Source of the DNA: Acidaminococcaceae bacterium | Lineage (GTDB): Bacteria > Bacillota > Negativicutes > Acidaminococcales > Acidaminococcaceae | Assembly: GCA_022653215.1 (NCBI GenBank) | Contig: JALCSJ010000046.1 | Coordinates: 1 to 13,291, forward strand | Direction: 5' to 3' | Length of the DNA: 13,291 nt | Part shown: positions 5,809 to 13,247 of the stretch, in pieces | How positions within the stretch are numbered: position 1 is the first letter of the stretch | Layout: every line of letters begins with the position of its first letter | Notes under the pieces: generated by a model | Told to the model about the DNA's origin: nothing | Databases searched by the model: none | Seen by the model: only the letters and a program-made list of their open reading frames with translations | Program-made: the position numbers and the translations under genes

Positions 5809-6978
5809 ATGCAAACAGGAAAAAAATTGTTAGCTATCTTATGTTTAGGAACTATGTTGGCAGGTGCGGTGACTGGCTGCGGTAAAAGCGGCAGCAGTGC
5901 CAAAGAGATTAAAATAGGTGGTAACCTGGAAATGACAGGTACAGGCGCCAGCTACGGCAAGAGTTCCCAAAACGGTATTAAACTGGCCATAGAAAAAATA
6001 AACGGTCAGGGCGGAGTGCTAGGCAAGAAATTGGCACTGTCAGTGGCTGATAATAAATCCGAAGCCGCCGAAGCTACCAATGCTATGCAGAAACTGATTA
6101 GTCAGGACAAGGTAGTAGCTGTTATCGGACCAAGTATTTCTTCCTGTGTTATTGCCACTACAGCTGTGAATGCGGGAGCTAAAGTACTGGATATTTCTCC
6201 ATTGGGTACGAATCCTAAAGTTACCGTGGATCAAAATGGCAAAACAAGAGCATATAACTTCAGAACTTGCTTTATTGATCCTTTCCAGGGAACAGTTATG
6301 GCCAAGTTCGTAAAGGATACTTTAAAAGCAAAGAAGGTTGCTATTCTGGTAGATAACTCTTCGGATTATTCCAAAGGCTTAGCCCAATATTTTGAAGAAA
6401 CTTTTACTAAGAACGGCGGCACCATAGTTGCCAAAGAATCTTTCTTACAAAAAGACACAGATTTCAAAGCAACTTTAACCAAAATTCAAGCTACTAATCC
6501 GGATATGATTTATGTTCCGGCTTATTATCAGGAAGTGGGCCTGATTGTTAAACAAGCCAGAGAGCTTGGCATAACAGTTCCCATGGCCGGTGGTGATGGC
6601 TGGGATAGTGCCAAGATGCCGGAAATTGCAGGCAAGGCAGCTTTGAACAAGACCTTTTTCTCCAGTTTGTATTCACCGGAAGACAATACTCCCATGAACA
6701 AGGAATTTGTTGCCGCTTATGAAAAAGCTTACAACGAAAAACCTGATGTTTTTGCGGCCTTGTCCTATGATTCCACTTTGCTGATTGCCGAAGCATTGAA
6801 AAAAGCCGGAGAAGTAAATTCCGCTAAGGTTGCTGCTGCCATGGCAGAAATCAAAGGCCTGGAAGGTGTTTCCGGTAAGGTTACTTTCGATGCTCAGCAC
6901 AATCCTGTAAAGAGTGCCTTTATTATTGAATACAAAGATGGTAAACAAAGCTTTAAGACCAAGATTGAACCGAAATAA
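5809..6978 (+). CDS. livJ: Branched-chain amino-acid ABC transporter, substrate-binding lipoprotein 2
   Basis: A 389-aa paralogue of the preceding binding protein, with the same fold and order of motifs: lipobox AVTGC (C24), EMTGTGASYGKS, GGVLGKK, DNKSEAAEA, IGPSISSC, FRTCFIDPFQG, and GGDGWDSA. Ligand-pocket segments differ: SPLGTNP replaces APVATAP, and GGDGWD replaces GSDGWD. The two may therefore prefer different substrates while sharing one set of permeases. C113 and C154 keep the 41-residue spacing seen in copy 1. AGGGGG (5795-5800) sits 8 bases before the ATG. A second AAGGGGGA at 5766-5772 leads only to a TTG followed by stop. Expression probably depends on read-through of the hairpin at 5716-5750. 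A GC-rich hairpin follows the gene. Confidence 0.92.
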   Translation: MQTGKKLLAILCLGTMLAGAVTGCGKSGSSAKEIKIGGNLEMTGTGASYGKSSQNGIKLAIEKINGQGGVLGKKLALSVADNKSEAAEATNAMQKLISQDKVVAVIGPSISSCVIATTAVNAGAKVLDISPLGTNPKVTVDQNGKTRAYNFRTCFIDPFQGTVMAKFVKDTLKAKKVAILVDNSSDYSKGLAQYFEETFTKNGGTIVAKESFLQKDTDFKATLTKIQATNPDMIYVPAYYQEVGLIVKQARELGITVPMAGGDGWDSAKMPEIAGKAALNKTFFSSLYSPEDNTPMNKEFVAAYEKAYNEKPDVFAALSYDSTLLIAEALKKAGEVNSAKVAAAMAEIKGLEGVSGKVTFDAQHNPVKSAFIIEYKDGKQSFKTKIEPK

Positions 6979-6994
6979 GTAAAAAAACAAAGGG

Positions 6995-7018
6995 GTGGGC
7001 TGCTGTTTGGCGGCCCAC
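6995..7018 (+). promoter_or_regulatory. GC-rich hairpin between livJ 2 and livH
   Basis: GTGGGCTGC (6995-7003) pairs with GCGGCCCAC (7010-7018), 9 bp with one T-G wobble and a 6-nt loop. The following bases, ggccttta, are not a good T run, so full termination is unlikely. It is better read as a 3' stabiliser or partial attenuator that keeps binding-protein mRNA more abundant than permease mRNA. Confidence 0.6.
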
Positions 7019-7047
7019 GGCCTTTATGATAGACGGGAGGAGATTTT

Positions 7048-7944
7048 ATGAATATGGGTTCATTTACCCAACAATTTTTACAGCAAATTATTAATGGTTT
7101 GTCCCTGGGTAGTATTTATTCTTTGATTGCCTTAGGCTATACGATGATTTATGGTATTATTAAACTGATCAATTTTGCTCACGGCGATATTTATATGCTG
7201 GGAGCTTTTATCGGTTTTGTGGCAACCACTAAATTCCAGATGTCTTTCTTGCCGGCTTTGATCTTGGCTATGGTTGGAGCAGGACTGGCCGGTATAATCA
7301 TTGAAAGAATTGCTTACAGACCTATGCGTAACGCTCCCAGAATTGCTGTATTAATTACGGCTATCGGGGTATCTTTCTTTTTGGAATATACTATGATTCT
7401 GATTGCTACACCACAACCCAGAACTTTCCCGGCTGTTTTCAGCCCTACGGTTTATCATTTTGCCGGGCTGGTAGTTAACAATCAGCAGATTCTTATTCTA
7501 GTCAGTGCGTTGCTTTTAATGGCCGGTTTAACTTACATAGTTAATCATACTAAAGCAGGTCAGGCTATGCGTGCCGTGAGTTTTGACCCGGACGCAGCAA
7601 GACTTATGGGGATTAATATTGATAGAATTATTTCCATGACTTTTGCTTTAGGTTCGGCTTTGGCAGCGGCAGCCGGTGTATTGGTAGGTATTTATTATAA
7701 TTCCATTGACCCGCTTATGGGTACAATGCCTGGACTAAAAGCCTTTATAGCAGCTGTGGTAGGTGGTATCGGAATTTTACCGGGTGCTATGATGGGTGGC
7801 TTGATAATGGGATTGGTTGAAGCTATGGTCAGCGGTTTCTTTTCCTCTACCTTTAGAGATGCGGCGGCATTTGCAATTTTAATTATCATTCTTCTTTACA
7901 AACCAAGTGGTCTGTTAGGTAAGAATGTCAAAGAGAAAGTGTAG
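7048..7944 (+). CDS. livH: Branched-chain amino-acid ABC transporter permease LivH
   Basis: A 298-aa inner-membrane permease with about eight hydrophobic segments. Family hallmarks are GLSLGSIYSLIALGYTMIYG near the N-terminus, then LINFAHGDIYMLGAF, a central RAVSFDPDAARLMGI in the cytoplasmic loop that contacts the ATPase, and GGIGILPGAMMGG near the C-terminus. With LivM it forms the translocation channel. GGGAGGAG lies just before the ATG. The stop is 9 bp before the livM start chosen here, so the two are probably translationally coupled. Confidence 0.95.
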   Translation: MNMGSFTQQFLQQIINGLSLGSIYSLIALGYTMIYGIIKLINFAHGDIYMLGAFIGFVATTKFQMSFLPALILAMVGAGLAGIIIERIAYRPMRNAPRIAVLITAIGVSFFLEYTMILIATPQPRTFPAVFSPTVYHFAGLVVNNQQILILVSALLLMAGLTYIVNHTKAGQAMRAVSFDPDAARLMGINIDRIISMTFALGSALAAAAGVLVGIYYNSIDPLMGTMPGLKAFIAAVVGGIGILPGAMMGGLIMGLVEAMVSGFFSSTFRDAAAFAILIIILLYKPSGLLGKNVKEKV

Positions 7945-7953
7945 GTGATGGCT

Positions 7954-8919
7954 ATGAACAACTTAAAGAAACAAGATTTAAAAATTCTTTGTGTCTGCGG
8001 AGTTATTTTTGCCATCTTCCAGGTGCTGCTGTATTTTGAATTTATTGATCCTTATTGGGAAGCTAACATTATTTTGATATTAATCAATATTATCTTGTCT
8101 GTAAGCTTGAACCTAATTAATGGTTATACCGGACAGTTCTCCATTGGTCATGCCGGTTTCATGGCGGTTGGGGCCTATGTGGGAGCTATTATGACAGTCA
8201 AGCTGGAACTGCCTTTTGTTGTATCTCTTTTAGCAGGAACGGTTAGTGCCGGATTTTTGGGATTTTTGATTGGTATTCCTACCTTACGGCTCAATGGTGA
8301 CTATTTGGCCATTGCTACCTTGGGATTAGGGGAAATAATTCGTATTTGTATTTTAAATATAGAGTATGTAGGCGGTGCTTCAGGTTTTATGGGGATTCCC
8401 CGTATTACCAATTTCCCTTGGGCTTTCTGGATTGCTATTTTCATTATTTTCTTTATAAAGAACTTTAAAAATTCCTCGGCCGGCAGGGCGTGTCTGGCCA
8501 TCAGGGAAAATGAGATTGCAGCTGAAACTATGGGTATTGATACTACAAAATATAAAATCCTTGCTTTTACTATTGGCGCAGGTTTTGCCGGTACAGCAGG
8601 CTGTCTGTTCTCTCATTATTACTATATTGCCCATCCGGCTTCCTTTACCTTTATGCGTAGTTTTGATATTCTGACCATGGTGGTGCTGGGCGGCCTGGGT
8701 TCTATGAGTGGGGCCATTACGGGCGCTATCGTTTTAACCGGTATCAGTGCGGTTTTGGCTGACTATCCTGAATGGCGTATGGTTATTTATTCAGTTACCT
8801 TAATTGTCTTGATGCTGAATAGGCCTCAGGGTATTTTCGGCAGCAAGGAATTAAGCAGAAAGATGTTTAAATTTGGCAAGTTAGGAGGTAAGATCCATGG
8901 CGGAACTGCTGAAAGTTGA
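7954..8919 (+). CDS. livM: Branched-chain amino-acid ABC transporter permease LivM
   Basis: A 321-aa multi-span permease. LINGYTGQFSIGHAGFMAVG is the LivM signature. AIRENEIAAETMGID is the cytoplasmic coupling loop, and GGLGSMSGAITGA is the conserved C-terminal segment. The start is uncertain among GTG 7945, ATG 7948 and ATG 7954. I prefer 7954 because AGGTGAT (7943-7949) is then at a workable distance, while the earlier codons overlap it and have no better site. The 3' end overlaps livG by 23 bp, a coupling arrangement common in these operons. Confidence 0.94.
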   Translation: MNNLKKQDLKILCVCGVIFAIFQVLLYFEFIDPYWEANIILILINIILSVSLNLINGYTGQFSIGHAGFMAVGAYVGAIMTVKLELPFVVSLLAGTVSAGFLGFLIGIPTLRLNGDYLAIATLGLGEIIRICILNIEYVGGASGFMGIPRITNFPWAFWIAIFIIFFIKNFKNSSAGRACLAIRENEIAAETMGIDTTKYKILAFTIGAGFAGTAGCLFSHYYYIAHPASFTFMRSFDILTMVVLGGLGSMSGAITGAIVLTGISAVLADYPEWRMVIYSVTLIVLMLNRPQGIFGSKELSRKMFKFGKLGGKIHGGTAES

Positions 8920-9667
8920 TAATGTGTCCATGATCTTCGGCGGCCTGCGTGCTGTTTCTAACTTTAGCATGCACATAGACCAGGGAGAACTTATTGGTCT
9001 TATCGGTCCTAATGGTGCCGGAAAAACCACGGCTTTTAATATGCTCACAGGAGTATATAATCCCAGCGAAGGTGAAATAACCTTTGACGGGAAGCGGATT
9101 AATGGTAAGAAACCTTATCAGGTAACAGCTATAGGCATTGCCAGAACCTTCCAGAATATTCGTTTGTTTTCGGAATTAAGTGTTTTGGACAATGTTAAGA
9201 TTGCATTTAACATGCATGTGAAATATACTTTAGCTGAGGCAGAATTACGTATTGGCCGTTATTATAATGAAGAAAAAGAAATAACAGAAAAGGCCATAGA
9301 GTTATTGAAAATTTTCAAACTGGATGGACTTAAAGACGAAGAGGCTAAGAACCTGCCTTATGGGGAACAGCGCAGATTGGAAATTGCCAGAGCTTTGGCC
9401 ACAGGACCTAAGCTTTTGCTTTTGGATGAACCGGCAGCAGGGATGAACCCTCAGGAAACCCACGAATTGATGGAAATGATTCGCTGGATCAGGAAAGAAT
9501 TCAACTTAACTATTTTGCTTATTGAGCATGATATGAGCTTGGTTATGGGTGTCTGTGAGCGGATTTACGTTCTGGAATATGGCTGCTGCATTGCTAATGG
9601 CACACCGGATCAGATTAAGCACAATAAGCGTGTTATTGAAGCATACTTAGGTGAGGAGGTATCATAA
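8897..9667 (+). CDS. livG: Branched-chain amino-acid ABC transporter ATP-binding protein LivG
   Basis: A 256-aa ABC ATPase that powers the LivHM channel from the cytoplasmic face. Visible elements are Walker A GPNGAGKTT (37-45), Q-loop region ARTFQNIRLF, ABC signature LPYGEQRR (153-160), Walker B LLLLDEP (D177, E178), H-loop H211 in IEHDM, and the LivG-type C-terminus NKRVIEAYLGEE. The signature departs from LSGGQ at two positions, but LxYGxQ is normal for LivG. AGGAGG at 8883-8888 precedes the ATG, and the gene starts inside the end of livM. Its stop shares one base with the livF start (TAATG). Confidence 0.95.
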   Translation: MAELLKVDNVSMIFGGLRAVSNFSMHIDQGELIGLIGPNGAGKTTAFNMLTGVYNPSEGEITFDGKRINGKKPYQVTAIGIARTFQNIRLFSELSVLDNVKIAFNMHVKYTLAEAELRIGRYYNEEKEITEKAIELLKIFKLDGLKDEEAKNLPYGEQRRLEIARALATGPKLLLLDEPAAGMNPQETHELMEMIRWIRKEFNLTILLIEHDMSLVMGVCERIYVLEYGCCIANGTPDQIKHNKRVIEAYLGEEVS

Positions 9668-10371
9668 TGCTGCAAGTAAAAAACTTGGATGTGTTTTATG
9701 GTGCTATCCACGCCGTAAAAGACATTAGCCTGGAAGTAGGAGATGGGGAAATAGTAACCTTAATAGGTTCTAACGGAGCAGGTAAATCTACTACTTTGCA
9801 TACGATTTCCGGTTTAATTAAGCCAAAAAATGGTAAAATAATATATGATGGTACAGATATTACGGAAACCAGTGCTCATAAGATTGTAGAAATGGGTTTG
9901 GTTCAGGTACCGGAAGGACGTCATGCTTTTTCCAATATGAGTGTTTTGGAGAATTTGGATTTAGGGGCATATACTCGTAAAGATAAAGATGGCATAGAAA
10001 AAGATAAAGAAGACGTTTTTAAAAAATTTCCCAGACTATACGAAAGACGTAATCAGATAGCCGGGACTTTGTCCGGAGGGGAACAGCAGATGCTGGTTAT
10101 GGGCAGGGCTCTCATGAGCAAACCTAAATTATTGCTTTTGGATGAGCCTTCCATGGGTTTAGCACCATTGTTAGTTAAAGAAATTTTTAATATAATCAAA
10201 GAAATTAATGACCAAGGTACCACGATTTTATTGGTAGAACAAAATGCCAATATGGCGTTGTCTATTGCAGATAAGGCCTATGTTTTAGAAACAGGCAGAG
10301 TTGTGCTGAATGGCACGGCAGCAGAACTTGCCGCTAGTGAAGCCGTGCAAAAGGCATATCTGGGCGGTTAA
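9667..10371 (+). CDS. livF: Branched-chain amino-acid ABC transporter ATP-binding protein LivF
   Basis: A 234-aa partner ATPase of LivG. Walker A is GSNGAGKST (34-42), the signature is the canonical LSGGEQQ (135-141), Walker B is LLLLDEP (D159, E160), and VEQNANMALSIADKAYVLETG is the LivF-type H-loop region in which Q replaces the usual His-Asp context. It ends with KAYLGG, as LivF proteins do. The start overlaps the livG stop by one base, with AGGAGG inside the livG end. It completes the transporter: two binding proteins, two permeases and two ATPases. Confidence 0.95.
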   Translation: MLQVKNLDVFYGAIHAVKDISLEVGDGEIVTLIGSNGAGKSTTLHTISGLIKPKNGKIIYDGTDITETSAHKIVEMGLVQVPEGRHAFSNMSVLENLDLGAYTRKDKDGIEKDKEDVFKKFPRLYERRNQIAGTLSGGEQQMLVMGRALMSKPKLLLLDEPSMGLAPLLVKEIFNIIKEINDQGTTILLVEQNANMALSIADKAYVLETGRVVLNGTAAELAASEAVQKAYLGG

Positions 10372-10389
10372 AGAAAGGAAGGTAACATA

Positions 10390-11046
10390 ATGCAAATCAA
10401 GGAGTTCATGAGCAAGAATGTGGTAACAGTTGGTGAAGACCAGTCTGTGTTAGAGGTTCGCAATATCATGGCTGAACACAACTTCCGACGTGTTCCTGTA
10501 GTTGATGACATTAAACGCATTAAAGGTATCCTGACAGCCGGAGATGTGGGCAGAGCTACCCCAAGCGATGCTAGCACCTTGTCTAAATATGAAGCCAACT
10601 ATATTTTAGGTAAGTTAAAAATTAAGGATTTAATGACCAAAAATGTTGTTACTGTTAAGGAAGATGACGAGATAGAGCGGGCTGCTTATTTGATGTACCA
10701 AAACAAATTTGGCGTTCTGCCAGTTGTTGATGCGGATAATAAACTTTGCGGTATTGTTGCCGATAGTGATATTCTCAAGGTTTTTGTGGATATTTTAGGA
10801 TATGCCACTTCTTCCACAAAGATTACCATTGATGTTTCAGATAAAGTAGGGGTAATTGCGGATTTAGGAACAATTTTCAAAAATAGGGGTGTAAATATTA
10901 TCTCTGTTTTATCCAGAGCTGTAGGTCAGCAAAAAAAAGAAGTAATGATTAGAGCCGATTTGACCAATGCTATGGATATTATTGAGGAAATCAGGGATGC
11001 AGGCTATAACATTACCGATATTTCCACCATTAAGGTTCAGAAGTAA
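10390..11046 (+). CDS. CBS-CBS-ACT regulatory protein (AcuB-like)
   Basis: A 218-aa cytoplasmic protein with two CBS repeats (about 1-58, MxKNVVTV...FRRVPVVDD...GILTAGDV; and about 78-135, MTKNVVTV...FGVLPVVDADNKLCGIVADSDIL) and a C-terminal ACT domain (about 144-214, TIDVSDKVGVIADLGTIFKN then RGVNIISVLS). CBS pairs usually bind adenine nucleotides, and ACT domains bind amino acids. No enzyme domain is present, so it is a sensor. It starts 18 bp after livF, behind AAAGGAAGG, with no terminator between, so it is probably co-transcribed with the importer. A role in reporting branched-chain amino acids and energy state is an inference. The name AcuB is a family label; no acetoin genes are present here. 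Confidence 0.88.
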   Translation: MQIKEFMSKNVVTVGEDQSVLEVRNIMAEHNFRRVPVVDDIKRIKGILTAGDVGRATPSDASTLSKYEANYILGKLKIKDLMTKNVVTVKEDDEIERAAYLMYQNKFGVLPVVDADNKLCGIVADSDILKVFVDILGYATSSTKITIDVSDKVGVIADLGTIFKNRGVNIISVLSRAVGQQKKEVMIRADLTNAMDIIEEIRDAGYNITDISTIKVQK

Positions 11047-11047
11047 T

Positions 11048-11248
11048 ATGGATAAAAAGGCGGACTACGCAGTAGGCGACATTGTTCGCATGAAAAAAGC
11101 TCACCCTTGCGGCTCTTACGAATGGGAAATTACTCGGGTGGGCATGGACTTCGGCATTAAATGTCGTGGTTGCGGACATTTTGTTATGCTGCCCAGAACC
11201 AAATTTGAAAAGGCAGTGCGGGAAATTTTAAGCAAGGCCAGTGAGTAA
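11048..11248 (+). CDS. DUF951 family small protein with a zinc-finger-like cysteine pair
   Basis: A 66-aa protein with the DUF951 pattern: VGDIVRMKKAHPCGSYEWEI, then a conserved G-x-D-x-x-x-KCRGCGHFVMLPR core and a charged helix. Cysteines in HPCG and CRGCGH could bind metal. The family is common in Bacillota, small, and of unknown function; the fold is probably a nucleic-acid-binding barrel, but that is speculation. The ATG lies one base after the stop of the CBS-ACT gene and has only a distant AAGG, so translation is likely coupled to the upstream gene. An in-frame ATG at 10967 would place 27 extra residues inside the CBS-ACT gene and would exceed the family length, so I reject it. Confidence 0.85.
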   Translation: MDKKADYAVGDIVRMKKAHPCGSYEWEITRVGMDFGIKCRGCGHFVMLPRTKFEKAVREILSKASE

Positions 11249-11257
11249 AATAAAAAA

Positions 11258-11295
11258 ACTGACAAACAGGGATGGTCCTGTTTTGTCAGTTTTTT
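11258..11295 (+). terminator. Intrinsic terminator of the liv/CBS-ACT/DUF951 transcript
   Basis: ACTGAC-AAACAGG (11258-11270) pairs with CCTGTTT-GTCAGT (11277-11290), 13 bp with one bulged T at 11284 and a 6-nt loop. T11290 ends the stem and begins a run of six T to 11295. A tracts upstream make it potentially bidirectional. It separates the liv transcript from the ychF promoter just downstream. Confidence 0.88.
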
Positions 11296-11306
11296 GCGTT
11301 CAGATG

Positions 11307-11315
11307 TGGTATAAT
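11307..11315 (+). promoter_or_regulatory. Extended -10 promoter of ychF
   Basis: TGG-TATAAT is a perfect extended -10 element. The -35 region overlaps the terminator T run and has no good hexamer at 16-18 bp, as expected for this promoter class. Predicted start is about 11322, leaving a leader of about 28 nt with AAGGGG at 11334-11339 before the ATG at 11350. Confidence 0.65.
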
Positions 11316-11349
11316 ATTATCACATTAATTTTTAAGGGGCGATTATGAA

Positions 11350-12459
11350 ATGAGTTCTACTAATTTGGAAATGGGTATTGTAGGATTGCCTAATGTAGGC
11401 AAAAGTACTTTATTTAATGCTATAACAAAGGCTGGGGCTGAGGCTGCCAACTATCCTTTTTGTACCATTGAGCCGAACGTAGGCATTGTAGATGTGCCTG
11501 ATAAAAGGTTGGAAGTTTTAAGCAAAATGTTTAATTCCAAGAAAATTGTTCCTGCCGGCATGAAGTTTGTAGATATTGCCGGGTTGGTAAAGGGCGCTTC
11601 TAAAGGCGAAGGACTGGGCAATAAATTTTTGGCACATATTCGTCAGGTAGATGCTATTTGCGAAGTAGTGCGCTGTTTTGAGGATTCTAACATAACCCAT
11701 GTGGAAGGTACCATTGACCCGGTTCGTGATGTGGAAATTATCAATACCGAGTTGTGTTTGGCTGATATGGAAACTATTGACAAACAGGTGCAAAAAGTTC
11801 GCAAGCTAATCAAATCCAGAGACAAAGACGCTGCCGGCAAAATGGCCGTGCTGGAAAAAATAACTGATGCTTTGGGAGAGGCCCGTCCCGTTCGTAGCCT
11901 GACCTTAACCAAAGAAGAAAAAGCATCTATTAAAGAACTGGAACTTTTAACTGATAAACCGGTTTTATATGTAGCCAATGTAGCTGAAGCAGAGGCTGCC
12001 GATGCATCACAGAATAAATATGTGAAGGCTTTAAGTGAATATGCTGCTAAAGAAGGTGCCGAATCAATCGTTATTTCTGCTAAAGTTGAAGCAGAAATTG
12101 CCGAATTGCCGGCTGCAGAGCAAAAGGATTATTTAGAGATGGCAGGACTGACCGAAGCTGGTTTAGACCGTCTTATTAAAGCCGGTTTTAAGCTTTTGGG
12201 ACTGCAAACCTTCCTTACGGCAGGAGAAATGGAATCAAGGGCCTGGACCATTGTAAAAGGCTATACTGCTCCTCAGGCAGCAGGAAAAATCCACACTGAC
12301 TTTGAACGTGGTTTCATTAAAGCAGAAATAGTGTCTTATGATGATTTGGTCAAGTGCGGTTCTAAGCAGAATGCGAAGGAAAAGGGCCTGGTTAGAATGG
12401 AAGGCAAGGACTATGTTATGCAAGACGGAGATGTAGTCGAGTTTAGATTTAATGTATAG
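11350..12459 (+). CDS. ychF: Redox-regulated ATPase/GTPase YchF (Obg family)
   Basis: A 369-aa universally conserved P-loop NTPase, full length for the family. P-loop GLPNVGKST (12-20), switch region NYPFCTIEPNVGIVDVPDKR, and G3 DIAGLVKGASKGEGLGNKFL (from D75), where the residue after the glycine is hydrophobic instead of catalytic Gln, as in HAS-type NTPases. The usual NKxD specificity motif is replaced by NVAE, consistent with the ATP preference known for YchF. A TGS domain fills residues about 283-366 and ends VEFRFNV. It interacts with ribosomes in other bacteria. An ATG at 11345 is followed directly by a stop, so 11350 is the start. It has its own promoter and is unrelated to the transport genes. 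Confidence 0.96.
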   Translation: MSSTNLEMGIVGLPNVGKSTLFNAITKAGAEAANYPFCTIEPNVGIVDVPDKRLEVLSKMFNSKKIVPAGMKFVDIAGLVKGASKGEGLGNKFLAHIRQVDAICEVVRCFEDSNITHVEGTIDPVRDVEIINTELCLADMETIDKQVQKVRKLIKSRDKDAAGKMAVLEKITDALGEARPVRSLTLTKEEKASIKELELLTDKPVLYVANVAEAEAADASQNKYVKALSEYAAKEGAESIVISAKVEAEIAELPAAEQKDYLEMAGLTEAGLDRLIKAGFKLLGLQTFLTAGEMESRAWTIVKGYTAPQAAGKIHTDFERGFIKAEIVSYDDLVKCGSKQNAKEKGLVRMEGKDYVMQDGDVVEFRFNV

Positions 12460-12470
12460 AGGAGAAAACA

Positions 12471-13244
12471 ATGTTATTTGATACGCATATGCATGCAGAT
12501 TATTCCTGCGATTCTCATATGACTATTGCCCAGGCCATAGCAGCCGCTAAAAAGGCAGGGGTTGGCATGATTCTTACGGAACATTGGGACCGTGATTATC
12601 CTACAAATCCGGAAATGTTCAAATTTGATATTGACGATTACTTTGCTAAAGATGGTAAATACCGTTCTGAAAGAGTTTTTCTGGGCATTGAAGTTGGTAT
12701 GCAGCCTCATTGCGTGGAGGAAGATACTGGGATGGTAGGTAAATATCCCTTTGATGAAGTGGTTGGTGCTATGCACTGTATGTATGGCAAGGATATATAT
12801 GAGCCAACGACTTATACGGGTTTAACCAAAGAAGTAGCGGTTCGCAAGTATTTGGAAGAATCAGTCCGTTGCCTGGAGCTTTATCATGATTTTGATTCTT
12901 ATGCTCATTTAGACTATATTTGCCGCTATATGCCTTATGAGGATAACAATTTATACTATGCAGAGAATGCTGAATTATGGGATAGGGTATTCAAGCTCTT
13001 GATTGATGGCAACAAGGCTCTGGAGATCAATACCAGAAGACTGGAAGATGCCAGCGTTCGTCCGCCGCTTCTGAAGCTGTACAGCAGGTTTAGAGAATTA
13101 GGCGGGAAGTATGCTACTTTGGGCAGTGATGCCCACTATACTCAGCATATCGGGCGGGCATTTAATGTAGCTGAAGAAATGGCAAATCAATGCGGACTTC
13201 ACATTGTGCATTTTGAAAAACGTAGGATGATAGTGGATAAGTGA
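12471..13244 (+). CDS. PHP-domain phosphoesterase, HisJ (histidinol-phosphatase) family
   Basis: A 257-aa metal-dependent phosphoesterase of the PHP superfamily. Metal-ligand motifs are in the family order: DTHMHADYSCDS (H6, H8), TEHWD, a GIEVGM glutamate, GAMHCMY, YAHLDYICRY, LEINTRRL and the C-terminal GSDAHY. Length and motifs fit the HisJ family, whose studied members hydrolyse histidinol phosphate. No other histidine-biosynthesis gene is in the window, so the substrate is uncertain; many HisJ-family proteins act on other phosphates. It begins 11 bp after ychF behind AGAGGAGA and appears to share its transcript. No terminator is seen after it. Confidence 0.85.
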   Translation: MLFDTHMHADYSCDSHMTIAQAIAAAKKAGVGMILTEHWDRDYPTNPEMFKFDIDDYFAKDGKYRSERVFLGIEVGMQPHCVEEDTGMVGKYPFDEVVGAMHCMYGKDIYEPTTYTGLTKEVAVRKYLEESVRCLELYHDFDSYAHLDYICRYMPYEDNNLYYAENAELWDRVFKLLIDGNKALEINTRRLEDASVRPPLLKLYSRFRELGGKYATLGSDAHYTQHIGRAFNVAEEMANQCGLHIVHFEKRRMIVDK

Positions 13245-13247
13245 AAA

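Noticed and set aside
9353..9376. Non-canonical ABC signature LPYGEQ in LivG as a defect
   Set aside because: LivG proteins normally have a tyrosine at this place (LxYGxQ), so this is ordinary.
10967..11047. Upstream start for the DUF951 gene at 10967
   Set aside because: It lies inside the CBS-ACT gene and would add 27 residues to a family of about 65 residues.
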